In this document: piece by piece, positions 27,964 through 36,172 of the stretch | Numbering within the stretch: position 1 is the first letter of the stretch | Layout: each line of letters opens with the position of its first letter | Source of the DNA: Deltaproteobacteria bacterium | Lineage (GTDB): Bacteria; Desulfobacterota; Desulfobacteria; Desulfobacterales; Desulfatirhabdiaceae | Length of the DNA: 64,000 bases | Reading direction: 5' to 3' | Assembly: GCA_016219185.1 (NCBI GenBank) | Contig: JACRBZ010000014.1 | Span: forward strand, 1-64,000 | Program-made: the position numbers and the translations under genes | Notes under the pieces: model-generated | Told to the model about the DNA's origin: nothing | Seen by the model: only the letters and a program-made list of their open reading frames with translations | Databases searched by the model: none

Positions 27964-28094
27964 AAGCTTCAAACTCTGTCGATGCGGCGTATTTTATGTG
28001 CGCCGCATCGACATGCTTTGCCAATCTTGATCTTGAACAGGCGGAATACCGCTACGTTGCCATCCCAATTTATGATTTTTTACGACTTCATCAA
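27964..28094 (+). mobile_element. Diverged MITE-like element (fourth copy)
   Basis: The left half (GCTTCAAACTCTGTCGATGCGGCGTA, discontinuously matching 21 of 26 bases of the copy at 44.10 kb), the CTTGATCTTGAAC core at 28026-28038, TTGCCATCC at 28057 and the GATTTTTTACGA end at 28074-28085 align in order with the element at 44097. A short insertion separates core and end. Its right end covers the stop codon of the small gene at 28091. Confidence 0.5.
27978..28012. terminator. 12-bp hairpin between convergent genes
   Basis: GTCGATGCGGCG (27978-27989) pairs perfectly with CGCCGCATCGAC (28001-28012) over an 11-base loop. It lies between the converging DOMON-like gene and the minus-strand Cys-rich gene and could end transcripts from both, though no T run follows. 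It also appears to be the core of the diverged MITE. Confidence 0.45.
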
Positions 28095-28249
28095 TTGGGT
28101 GAATGGTCAAATTCACAGTCATTCCCGCACGCATCCCGTTTCTCCTCACAGTCATGATCGTGAGGCGATTTGTATTCGCACAATTCTTGCTTTTGCTCGC
28201 ATTCAAGCAGGCATTTTTGGCGTCGTTTCAATACATCGTTTAGAATCAT
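28091..28249 (-). CDS. Small Cys-rich charged protein, 52 residues
   Basis: Too short for usual gene calling. The minus-strand ATG at 28249 has an AAAGGAGG ribosome binding site six bases away. The 52-residue product starts MILNDVLKRRQKCLLECEQK and is rich in Glu, Lys, Asp and His. Six cysteines sit at 13, 17, 24, 34, 41 and 45, giving mirror-symmetric spacings of 3, 6, 9, 6 and 3 residues. This suggests a helical hairpin with stacked Cys pairs or a metal site. No signal peptide. I do not recognise the family. A TATAAT lies about 50 bases upstream. Confidence 0.7.
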   Translation of the reverse strand: MILNDVLKRRQKCLLECEQKQELCEYKSPHDHDCEEKRDACGNDCEFDHSPN

Positions 28250-28299
28250 TGGCGGCCTCCTTTCCGATTTCAGATCATTCCAACATCCGCTACCATTTA

Positions 28300-28305
28300 A
28301 TTATA
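28300..28305 (-). promoter_or_regulatory. Possible -10 box for the Cys-rich small gene
   Basis: A perfect TATAAT on the minus strand, about 50 bases before the ATG at 28249, in the gap after lpdA. No good -35 lies 16-18 bases upstream, so activity is uncertain; the small gene could equally be read through from the dehydrogenase operon. Confidence 0.3.
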
Positions 28306-28368
28306 ATCATTTCGTGGAAAGTTGCCATCCGGCCGAAATCGATGCGTTTTATGGGCGACGCGAAAATA

Positions 28369-29808
28369 TTATAAGTTCGGCTTGTTCAGCCTGGGACCCA
28401 GCACGTGAGTGGAACTGCCCATGAATATTTCAGCCACCTCCCCCTCGGTTTCGGACAAGGTGGGATGGGGATGAATGCTCAGGGCCAGGTCCTGTACCAG
28501 AGCGCCCATTTCAATGGCCAGGACGGCTTCTGAAATAAGGCCTTCGGTATCCCGGCCGGCAATGCCCACGCCAAGAATTCTCTGGGAATCCGGAGCGATG
28601 ATCATTTTGGTCAGGCCGTCCTCAATGCCCATGGTCGACGCCCGTCCCGAGACCTTCCAGGGGAAGCGCCGGATCTCCGTGGGAATATTCCGCCGCAGGG
28701 CTTCTATTTCGGTCAGTCCGCACCAGGCAATCTGAGGATCGGTGTAAACCACGGCCGGGATGGCCCTGGCATCAAAAGCAGACGGCTTGCCGGCAATGAC
28801 TTCTGCTGCTATCTTGCCCTCGCGCGAAGCCTTGTGGGCCAGCATCATCCCGCCCGTGACATCCCCGACGGCAAAGATGTGGGCATTGCTGGTGCGCTGT
28901 TGTTCGTCCACCTGTACAAAACCTTTGGCATCCACTGCAACTCCGGCAACTTCCAGCCCGAGTCCCGACGAATTGGGTTTTCTACCGATAGCCACCAGAA
29001 CGCGGTCAAATCGTTGACCCGCAGGGTCGGCTTCGCCTTTGAATTGAACTTCCACCGAATCCGGTGTCTCTTTCAGATCGAGCACCTGGGTATTCAGAAA
29101 AATGGCGTGAAACAATTCCCGGAGATGCCGCTCCAGTACTCTGATCAAGTCCGGGTCCACGCCGGGCAAAAGGCTGCCCCCCAGTTCCGCCACTGTCACC
29201 CGGCTTCCCAGCGCCGCGTAGACACTGCCCAATTCGAGGCCCACATAGCCCCCGCCGATGATCAGGAGACTTTCGGGAATATCGATAAGCTCCAGTGCTT
29301 CGGTTGAGGTCATGATCCGGCTGCCCTGATGCCGGGGCGTGCCGGGAAAGGGGATGGGATGGGAACCGCTGGCCAAAATGGCATGTTTGAAAGTAATATG
29401 GCTGACATTGGCCTCGTGCAGGCGGACCGTGTTTGAGCTTTCAAATTCGACCCGCCCCTTGATCAACTGAATCCCTCTTTTGTTGTTCAGTGTCATCAGC
29501 CCTTCGGCCAGTTTGTCCACCACCTGGTTTTTCCAGTTTCGCAAGGCATTCAGGTCGATGCGTGGCGGAGCGAAAAAAACACCCATGGGTCCGGCCCGCC
29601 GGGCATCGTGGATCAGCTCGGAGATGTAAAGATAGGTTTTAGACGGGATGCAGCCGCGAAACAGACAAACCCCGCCCGGACGCTCTGACAAATCCACCAT
29701 GGTGACGTCCATTCCCAGGTCCGCTGCCCGAAAAGCGGCAGCGTAACCGCCCGGTCCAGCGCCAATTACGATAAGCTCTGCCTCCTGCGTCAGTTCTCCC
29801 ATCACCAT
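28369..29808 (-). CDS. lpdA: Dihydrolipoyl dehydrogenase (E3)
   Basis: E3 reoxidises the dihydrolipoyl arm of E2 with FAD and NAD+. The 479-residue protein has the FAD motif IGAGPGGYAAAF, the redox pair in CLFRGCIPSK (Cys48, Cys53), the NAD motif IIGGGYVGLELGSV, the second FAD motif IFAVGDVTGGMMLAH and the catalytic HPHPTLSE near the C-terminus. It is the last gene of the E1alpha-E1beta-E2-E3 run. Confidence 0.94.
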   Translation of the reverse strand: MVMGELTQEAELIVIGAGPGGYAAAFRAADLGMDVTMVDLSERPGGVCLFRGCIPSKTYLYISELIHDARRAGPMGVFFAPPRIDLNALRNWKNQVVDKLAEGLMTLNNKRGIQLIKGRVEFESSNTVRLHEANVSHITFKHAILASGSHPIPFPGTPRHQGSRIMTSTEALELIDIPESLLIIGGGYVGLELGSVYAALGSRVTVAELGGSLLPGVDPDLIRVLERHLRELFHAIFLNTQVLDLKETPDSVEVQFKGEADPAGQRFDRVLVAIGRKPNSSGLGLEVAGVAVDAKGFVQVDEQQRTSNAHIFAVGDVTGGMMLAHKASREGKIAAEVIAGKPSAFDARAIPAVVYTDPQIAWCGLTEIEALRRNIPTEIRRFPWKVSGRASTMGIEDGLTKMIIAPDSQRILGVGIAGRDTEGLISEAVLAIEMGALVQDLALSIHPHPTLSETEGEVAEIFMGSSTHVLGPRLNKPNL

Positions 29809-29847
29809 GGTTTGCGTATCCTGTCTGAATTGTTAAGGCCTTGTTGG

Positions 29848-31140
29848 CTACACCATCGTCATCAACAGTTCTTCGGGATCCTGGAGGGAACTGTTTATCA
29901 TTTTCAGAAAACGGACGGCATCGGCGCCGTCCAGGACCCGGTGGTCTATGCAAAGCACAACGGGCATCATCAGGCGCGGAACGATTTCGCGCAGGCCCTG
30001 GCCGTTTTCAATGACCACGGGTTGCCAGCCGGCATGACCCATCCCCAAAATAGCGACTTCGGGATAGTTGATAATCGGGGTAAAAAAACCGCCTCCCATG
30101 GCGCCGGCATTGGTAATGGTAAACGTGCCCCCCCGAATGTCTTCCAGGCTGGTTTTGCGATCCCGTGTCCGCTGCACTGTTTCGTTTAGTTCGATGGCCA
30201 GGTCCGTAAGGCTTTTGCGATCCACGTCCCGGATAACCGGAACGATCAGGCCGTCCTGAGTGTCCACGGCCACGCCGATATTAAAATAATCTTTAAGGAC
30301 AATTTCGCCGGCCTCAACATCCAGGCTGGCATTGAAATTGGGAAAGGCCTTAAGGGCCGTGGCCGCCGCTTTCAGCGCAAACACCGTCAGGGTCAGGCGA
30401 CCCCCCTTGGCCTGAATGGCTGCCATGTGTTTATTGCGGAATGTTTCCAGCCTGGTAATGTCTATCGCATCCTGGCTGTTGACATGGGGGATTTGAGACC
30501 ACGACAGGGCCATCTGTTTGGCCGTGGCCCTTCGGATGGATCGAAGCGCCATGCGCTTGACCGGACCGTATAGTCTGAAATCGGGCAGGGGCGGAACCGT
30601 CGTGACAAGGGGGCGACTCTCGGCCGCGCCTTCAGGCGGCGTGAGCTTGGGCTGGTCAGGCGCAGGTCCCTTTATGGCATGGGCGCGCACATCTTCCGCG
30701 GTAACCAGGCCGGCCGGGCCGCTGGGGGTAATGCTGCGAAGATCAACTCCCAACTCCCGGGCCAGCCGCCGGGTGGCCGGAGAGGCCGGAATCGGTCCTG
30801 TGTCCGGTTGCTTCGGCGGCGTTTCGGGCGCATCCGGGGCTATTTTGCCGGGACCTGCTGGGGGCGTGCCGGTAATGATTTCAGGTTCGGCGGATGTTTC
30901 CTCACCGCCGTCGAAATTGATCATGACGTCGGCGACTTTGATCAGATCGCCGGGCTTGACAAGGATTTGTACCACTGTCCCGGTATAGGGGGAAGGGATT
31001 TCAACCGTCGCCTTGTCCGTTTCCACTTCCAGGATGATATCTCCTTCCTTGACCGCATCCCCCACTTTGACACGTACGGCAATGACCTCACCTTCGTGGA
31101 TTCCTTCCCCTAGATCGGGCAGTCGGAAAGATCTGGCCAT
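29848..31140 (-). CDS. 2-oxoacid dehydrogenase E2, dihydrolipoamide acyltransferase
   Basis: A 430-residue E2 with one lipoyl domain (residues about 1-78, lipoyl Lys43 in EVETDKATVE), a Pro/Thr-rich linker, a peripheral-subunit-binding domain (about 120-158, ASPATRRLARELGVDLRSI) and the catalytic core ending in DHRVLDGADAVRFL with the His/Asp pair. The ATG at 31140 has GGGAGGTGAA upstream; five more in-frame codons exist. Pyruvate, branched-chain oxoacids or acetoin are possible substrates; sequence alone does not settle it. Confidence 0.92.
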   Translation of the reverse strand: MARSFRLPDLGEGIHEGEVIAVRVKVGDAVKEGDIILEVETDKATVEIPSPYTGTVVQILVKPGDLIKVADVMINFDGGEETSAEPEIITGTPPAGPGKIAPDAPETPPKQPDTGPIPASPATRRLARELGVDLRSITPSGPAGLVTAEDVRAHAIKGPAPDQPKLTPPEGAAESRPLVTTVPPLPDFRLYGPVKRMALRSIRRATAKQMALSWSQIPHVNSQDAIDITRLETFRNKHMAAIQAKGGRLTLTVFALKAAATALKAFPNFNASLDVEAGEIVLKDYFNIGVAVDTQDGLIVPVIRDVDRKSLTDLAIELNETVQRTRDRKTSLEDIRGGTFTITNAGAMGGGFFTPIINYPEVAILGMGHAGWQPVVIENGQGLREIVPRLMMPVVLCIDHRVLDGADAVRFLKMINSSLQDPEELLMTMV

Positions 31141-31239
31141 GAATTCACCTCCCACTCAAAGATTGACGGGCTCGTAACAAGCCCATCCGCAATTATAAAA
31201 CCCCCCGGATACTGAAAAAAACACTTGCCTGCAAAAGGT

Positions 31240-32223
31240 TCAGGGTGTTGAAAGTAAAACCCGCGCGCTGTGGACGATTCGTGCCGCATTGGGAAGATAA
31301 GCGTGTTCACGACTGAAAAGCGGAATGGTGATATCGTAACCCGTCACCCTTGCAATGGGGGCTTCCAGATGGAAAAAAGCTTTTTCAACCAGGCGTGCAA
31401 CCACTTCCGCGCCGGGTCCGAAACTTTGAGGCGCTTCGTGGATGATCATGGCATGTCCCGTTTTCTTTACAGATTGTACAAAAAGTGTGTCATCCAGCGG
31501 CGAAATGGTCAAAAGATCGATGAGTTCCGCCTCGATGCCGTTTTTTTCCTTCAATTCGTCGGCGGCCGCAAGCGCCGGACGCATCATGGCGCCATAGGCG
31601 ATAAGGGTCAGGTCTTTGCCTTCCCGAACCACCTGGGAGCGGCCTAATGGCAGGGTTTCCTCTTCTTCGGGCACATCTTCGCGAAAGGCCCGGTACAGGG
31701 CCTTGGGTTCATAGAAGATGACCGGATCAGGATCTCGGATGGCACTGACCAGAAGCGCGCGCGCATTGCGTGGGCCGGAAGGAATCACCATCTTGATCCC
31801 GGGAATGTGTGCCCAGAATACTTCCCTGCTTTCGGAATGGTGTTCCAGGGCACGGACGCCCCCCCCGTACGGCGCCCTTAAAACCATGGGAACGCTGAAG
31901 CGGCCCTGGGAGCGCCACCTGAGGCGGGCAGCGTGATTTTCGATTTGGTGAAAATTATGATAGTCGAAACCGGAAAATTGAATTTCACACACGGGTCTCA
32001 ATCCGTAGACAGCCATGCCGATGGACATCCCGACGATACCGGACTCGGCCAGGGGCGTATCCACGACCCGGGTTTCCCCGAATTGCTGGAACAGACCTTC
32101 GGTAACCCGGAAGACTCCGCCGTCCAATCCCACGTCTTCTCCCAGAACGATAACCCGATCGTCTTTTTCCATCTCCTGCCGCAGGGCCAGATTGAGTGCC
32201 TGTACCATCGTCATTTTAGCCAT
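31240..32223 (-). CDS. 2-oxoacid dehydrogenase E1 component, beta subunit
   Basis: The 327-residue E1beta shows VIVLGEDVGLDGGVFRVT, FGETRVVDTPLAESGIVG, EIQFSGFDYHNFHQIENHAARLRWRSQG and the C-terminal ARVTGYDITIP. It forms the TPP-binding alpha2beta2 E1 with the upstream gene. The ATG at 32223 is preceded by GAGGAGGATAAG; the E1alpha stop lies just inside it, an 8-base overlap that suggests coupled translation. Confidence 0.93.
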   Translation of the reverse strand: MAKMTMVQALNLALRQEMEKDDRVIVLGEDVGLDGGVFRVTEGLFQQFGETRVVDTPLAESGIVGMSIGMAVYGLRPVCEIQFSGFDYHNFHQIENHAARLRWRSQGRFSVPMVLRAPYGGGVRALEHHSESREVFWAHIPGIKMVIPSGPRNARALLVSAIRDPDPVIFYEPKALYRAFREDVPEEEETLPLGRSQVVREGKDLTLIAYGAMMRPALAAADELKEKNGIEAELIDLLTISPLDDTLFVQSVKKTGHAMIIHEAPQSFGPGAEVVARLVEKAFFHLEAPIARVTGYDITIPLFSREHAYLPNAARIVHSARVLLSTP

Positions 32224-33322
32224 GATTCTTATCCTCCTCAATCAGAGACAGTTCATGGGCCAGTGCTTCTTTTTGGGACATAAGATGCGGCGGAAGCTCG
32301 GCGTAGACATGATCGAACATGTCCAGCGGGTTACCCAATTGTTTCATTTGCGCTTCAGCGTTGTCCACAGCGGCCTGAATCTGTAAAGTCACCGCTTCCA
32401 GGGTAGACGCAACGTTTCCAGCGTTCAGCAGCTCTTTATCCGTGAGATACTTCTCGAATCGCACCAGCGGGTCTCTGTGCGACCAGATTTCCACTTCTTC
32501 GTCATTGCGGTAGCGTTTGGGGTCATCGGCCGTGGTATGCATCAGCAGGCGGTAGGTGACACATTCGATCAGGGTCGGGCCGCCGCCAGCCCGTGCCCGT
32601 TCCACGGCTTCCCGTGTCGCCAGATAAACAGCCAGAATGTCGTTGCCGTCAACCTGAATCCCCGGCATGCCGTAGGCAAGGGCCTTTTGAGCCAGGGTTT
32701 TGGAGCGGGTTTGTTTGGATCGCGGGACGGAGATGGCCCACTGGTTGTTCTGGCAGACGAAGATGACCGGTGCCTGATAGACGGCGGCGAAATTGAGTCC
32801 TTCGTGAAAATCACCCTGGGATGTGGCGCCATCGCCGAAGAAAGCCATGGCAACATCGTCCTTTTGCCGGTATTTGATAGCCCAGGCCAGGCCAACGGCA
32901 TGCAGTACCTGGGAGGCAACCGGGATTGCGACCGGCAGGTTGTTCTTGTCCGCATCCACCCGGCCGCCTTCGTTAAAGCCGTTGCCGGCCAGGATGATGC
33001 TTTCCAGCGAACGGCCGCGCCATACTTCAGCGACTGTTTCACGAAAGGATGGCACCATCCAGTCCGAAGGACGCAGAAGTGCGACGGCGCCCAATTGGGC
33101 GGCTTCCTGTCCAGTGATGGGGGGAAAGGTTCCGATGCGGCCCTGTCGTTGAAGGCTCAGCAGGCGCTGGTCGAATTGTCTTCCCAGCACCATTGAACGA
33201 TAAAGTTTCTGTAGCAGATCCGGTGGGATATTCGGTTCAAGCGCCCGGTCCACCTGGCCGTTTTCATCGAGCACGGACAGATACTCCACCTTATCCGAAA
33301 TTTCGATCGGGTTTCTCGGCAT
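32216..33322 (-). CDS. 2-oxoacid dehydrogenase E1 component, alpha subunit
   Basis: The 368-residue E1alpha carries the TPP motif from GDGATSQGDFHEG to the NNQ of VCQNNQWAIS, PVAIPVASQVLHAVGLAWA, and the phosphorylation-loop region with YRNDEEVE. The start at 33322 (MPRNPIEISDKVEYL) has AGGAGG upstream. It heads the four-gene operon. The overall look is like PdhA/AcoA/BkdA of Gram-positive type rather than homodimeric AceE. Confidence 0.92.
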   Translation of the reverse strand: MPRNPIEISDKVEYLSVLDENGQVDRALEPNIPPDLLQKLYRSMVLGRQFDQRLLSLQRQGRIGTFPPITGQEAAQLGAVALLRPSDWMVPSFRETVAEVWRGRSLESIILAGNGFNEGGRVDADKNNLPVAIPVASQVLHAVGLAWAIKYRQKDDVAMAFFGDGATSQGDFHEGLNFAAVYQAPVIFVCQNNQWAISVPRSKQTRSKTLAQKALAYGMPGIQVDGNDILAVYLATREAVERARAGGGPTLIECVTYRLLMHTTADDPKRYRNDEEVEIWSHRDPLVRFEKYLTDKELLNAGNVASTLEAVTLQIQAAVDNAEAQMKQLGNPLDMFDHVYAELPPHLMSQKEALAHELSLIEEDKNHG

Positions 33323-33772
33323 GGTCGGCCTCCTATGAAGGTTGCACCGATGGTTTCTGAATCCTGGACATATCGTCTTCTTTTGAACTGTAACACGGGC
33401 TATGATACCCGTTTCTGCCCAGCCTTGTCGTTCTTTGCCTCCTGCCAGCATTTATTGATCAAACACAAAAAAAACGTGGTAGCGATTATCTTTTTAAGTG
33501 GTATTTATTCAATAAAAATCAACAAGTTGCTGGCAAAAATAAGGCGATATGCGTTACTTTTCACTTATATTCAAATCCGGCTTATGTCAATGATATTTTC
33601 TGATGCCAATGATCAGCCGATCTCTGCGGGTCAGCGCAAAAAGTGATCCGGGAATCAAAACAACTGGAAAACAGGTTAAAGATTGTGTTAAGACATTATG
33701 CCATGGGGAATTTTCCGATTAAAAAAAAGTGTATGAAAATGCATTGCCGTGCATTGCCAGGAGCGGTTCATC
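33323..33772. other. Divergent gap between the dehydrogenase operon and the MFS gene
   Basis: 450 bases, AT-rich in the middle. A plus-strand frame (33335-33646) has no recognisable content. A minus-strand promoter candidate is listed separately. The plus-strand MFS gene has GGAG just before its ATG but no clear promoter. Confidence 0.5.
33564..33590 (-). promoter_or_regulatory. Possible promoter for the 2-oxoacid dehydrogenase operon
   Basis: On the minus strand, TTGACA (33585-33590) is followed after 15 bases by TATAAG (33564-33569). The spacer is two bases short of ideal. It would give a leader of about 235 bases before E1alpha. Confidence 0.3.
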
Positions 33773-34942
33773 ATGCAAGGTGAACCTGCCGGCAGGCTGA
33801 AACTGCTGATTCGTGCCCAGTATTTTCTGTATTTCGGGGTCATGGGCATTTATCTGCCATATTTTAACCTCTATCTGTACCACATCAAACTCAGCGGTTT
33901 TCAGATCGGCGTGCTTTCGGCCCTGCGCTCCATCCTCCTGGTGCTGTTTCCCGTGCTCTGGGGCATGCTGGCCGATCGACTTCAGGCCAGAAGGGCCATC
34001 TATATTTCCTGTAATATCGCCAGTGCGGTGCTCTGGTCCCTTTATCTGTATACCACCCGTTTCGAGTGGTTGGTGATGATCACCCTTGGGTACGGGATTT
34101 TTTTCTCCCCCATCATCTCCTTTCTGGAAGCCATCACCATGGATGTGCTGGGAAAGGAGAAACTGCGATACGGTCAGACACGGGCATGGGGTTCCATTGC
34201 CTTCATTGCCGTTGTTATTCTGGTCGGCGGCGTGATCGATGCTTATCCTGTCGGCATCATTCTGCCGCTGATTCTGGCGGGAGGTCTGGTTCAATCCATG
34301 GTTTCCCTGGGAGTGCCTTCCGTCCGCACCGCCAAACTCCAGGGGCTTTCCACTGGCACCGGGCAATTGATGAGCCGCAAGAGCATCGTCTTTTTGATCT
34401 GCGCCTTTTTGATGCTGCTCAGCCACGGAGCCTATTACGGCTTTTTCTCTATCCATCTGGAGAAACTGGGTTTTGGAAAATCGTTTATCGGTATCTCTTG
34501 GGCCGTGGCATCGGCTGCCGAAATCATCGTAATGATCCATTCAAGGCGTTTATTTAAGCGGTTTTCACTGGAAACCGTCATGGTCTTTTCTCTCAGCATT
34601 GCGGCGATGCGCTGGTTTCTGCTCGCCTTTGTCGACACCGGACCCGTGATCCTGATCACCCAGGTGCTGCACGCATTTACATACGGGGCCTTTCACATGG
34701 CCAGTATCTTGTATATTGATGCCCTGTCCTCCGAGGCTTCCAAAACGCTTGGGCAGGCGGTCAATAACGCGGTCAGCTACGGCATGGGACTGATGGCGGG
34801 ATTCTTTTTGAGCGGGTATCTTTACGAAACCATCGGCTCTCATGCCCTGTTCATGACCAGCGGGGGAATTGCGCTATCCGGGGGCTTGATCATGAAACTG
34901 TATCAGATCGGCTTTCAAAACCGGCAAAAGGAGTCTTCATGA
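33773..34942 (+). CDS. MFS transporter, LacY/HcaT-like
   Basis: A 389-residue, 12-helix major facilitator protein of the MFS_1-like group that includes HcaT and nucleoside/sugar:H+ symporters. Signs are the N-terminal YFLYFGVMGIYLPYFNLYL, the WGMLADRL loop after helix 2 and the internal repeat at GFFSIHLEKLG. The substrate cannot be read from sequence. The ATG at 33773 has GGAG upstream; a GTG at 33749 is in frame. Its stop overlaps the next gene by four bases. Confidence 0.82.
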   Translation: MQGEPAGRLKLLIRAQYFLYFGVMGIYLPYFNLYLYHIKLSGFQIGVLSALRSILLVLFPVLWGMLADRLQARRAIYISCNIASAVLWSLYLYTTRFEWLVMITLGYGIFFSPIISFLEAITMDVLGKEKLRYGQTRAWGSIAFIAVVILVGGVIDAYPVGIILPLILAGGLVQSMVSLGVPSVRTAKLQGLSTGTGQLMSRKSIVFLICAFLMLLSHGAYYGFFSIHLEKLGFGKSFIGISWAVASAAEIIVMIHSRRLFKRFSLETVMVFSLSIAAMRWFLLAFVDTGPVILITQVLHAFTYGAFHMASILYIDALSSEASKTLGQAVNNAVSYGMGLMAGFFLSGYLYETIGSHALFMTSGGIALSGGLIMKLYQIGFQNRQKESS

Positions 34943-35121
34943 CGCATGAGGGATATGGGAATCAGCTTGAGACCGCCATTGACGCCATTCGAAGTTATGT
35001 TTCGGAGATCACCGGCGAAACGCCAACCGATGCAGAAATTGCAAGGGCCCTGACCCGGTATTTTGTGCTCAAGGAAATCTGCGAGCACATCGAGATGCAG
35101 CGAGGCAATCCGGAATGGTAG
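34939..35121 (+). CDS. Small conserved-looking protein coupled to the MFS gene
   Basis: A 60-residue soluble acidic protein (MTHEGYGNQLETAIDAIRSY ... HIEMQRGNPEW), predicted mostly helical, with TPTDAEIARALTRYFVLKE resembling a small helix-turn-helix-like unit. No family recognised. It starts in the ATGA overlap with the transporter, so it is almost certainly co-translated with it. Confidence 0.65.
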   Translation: MTHEGYGNQLETAIDAIRSYVSEITGETPTDAEIARALTRYFVLKEICEHIEMQRGNPEW

Positions 35122-35263
35122 CAAAGAATTTCCATCCATCAAAAGAGGCAAAGACACAGTCGCTTTCTTAAGCTCTTCCGAATGATAAAATCTCAGTGCC
35201 GATCGGTTTGCCGTGTCCGTTATGACTGTTTAACGCTTTGATAACCGTCGGTTCTTCCGGGGA

Positions 35264-35745
35264 TTAGAACTCCTTGAAATCACTCTCATCCATGGGAATG
35301 ATGTCATCGGGATAAACTTCTTTGGACCAACGGCGTGCCGGAGCCCTTCCCCGTGCAAGTCGTTTTGCGATGGCCGGCGTTTTTTTTGGTGCTTGCCTGG
35401 CATGGTCTCCTGCTTTCTGACGTCTGATGGTGCGGGCGCTGACGGTCGCTAGAGCGATTTGTCCGCCCACCATTTCAGATAGATCGGCAACAAAGCCTTT
35501 CATCTCTTCGGCCTGGGCGTTCAACTCTTCGGATGCCGAGGCCGATTCCTCGGCGGTTACGGCAACCTGATCTTATCCATTTCCGTGACCGCGACGTTCA
35601 CCTGCTTGATGCCCTAGGCCTGCTCCGTAGATGCGGCCGCGATTTCACCGACCAGCTCGCCCACTTTTGCGGCCCTCCCGGCAACTTCCTTAAAGGCGTC
35701 GTTGGTGGTCTTTACCAGCGCGGTGCCATCCGAGACTTTTTTCAC
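35264..35745 (-). pseudogene. Remnant of a methyl-accepting chemotaxis protein
   Basis: Only the C-terminal part of the MCP signalling domain remains. The hairpin-proximal stretch (KVSDGTALVKTTNDAF ... VGEIAAASTEQA) runs into a TAG where other receptors have Gln. Past it GIKQVNVAVTEMDK continues, then a frame change leads to EESASASEELNAQAEEMKGF and a normal C-terminus (IPMDESDFKEF). The sensor and membrane segments are missing. A GTG with AGGAGG lies at 35745, but the frame is broken 43 codons later. Confidence 0.85.
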
Positions 35746-36172
35746 GGTGCTCCTCCTGAAAAATACCGTTGTACTTCCGGTTGGATGGGGGGAACGATAT
35801 GAAATGCAAGTTTCTATAAAGTAATTATTATTAAGTAATAATATTTTTCGTTTAAATGTCAATTTCCGATGAATCAGCGCCGTAATTCAATGCGGATTGG
35901 TTGTAGCCGCGCATATTCATTTTTAAAGGGTTCATATTTGTAGGGCATACGGTTCCAATGACGAATTTGACAGAACAATTCAGGGGAAGGTACCCGGTCA
36001 TCGTGCTTGATAAAATATAAATCCTACGATAAGCTGATTCCAAGGGCAATTTTAAGAATATGGGTAGCACGTGGGGAAGCATGCTTGAACATAATCTCGA
36101 AGGTCGGGCAGGGCTTAAGCCCCTTGCGCGAGTCCTTCGTTTTCTGAAACCCGTCTGATGGGAAAAAAGATT
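35746..36172. other. Gap between the MCP remnant and the Fe-S flavoprotein gene
   Basis: About 430 bases, AT-rich near 35810-35870. It holds a TTGACA (35967-35972) without a good -10 and a GGGCTTAAGCCC palindrome near 36110. No gene supported. Confidence 0.4.

Noticed and set aside
27982..28374. Plus-strand 130-codon frame after the DOMON-like gene
   Set aside because: Antisense to the better-supported Cys-rich gene and begins inside a hairpin.
33335..33646. Plus-strand 103-codon frame in the divergent gap
   Set aside because: No ribosome site, no homology I recognise, AT-rich and unlike neighbouring codon use.
33719..34540. Minus-strand frame of 273 codons opposite the MFS gene
   Set aside because: Hydrophilic antisense of membrane helices; no start signal or known motif.
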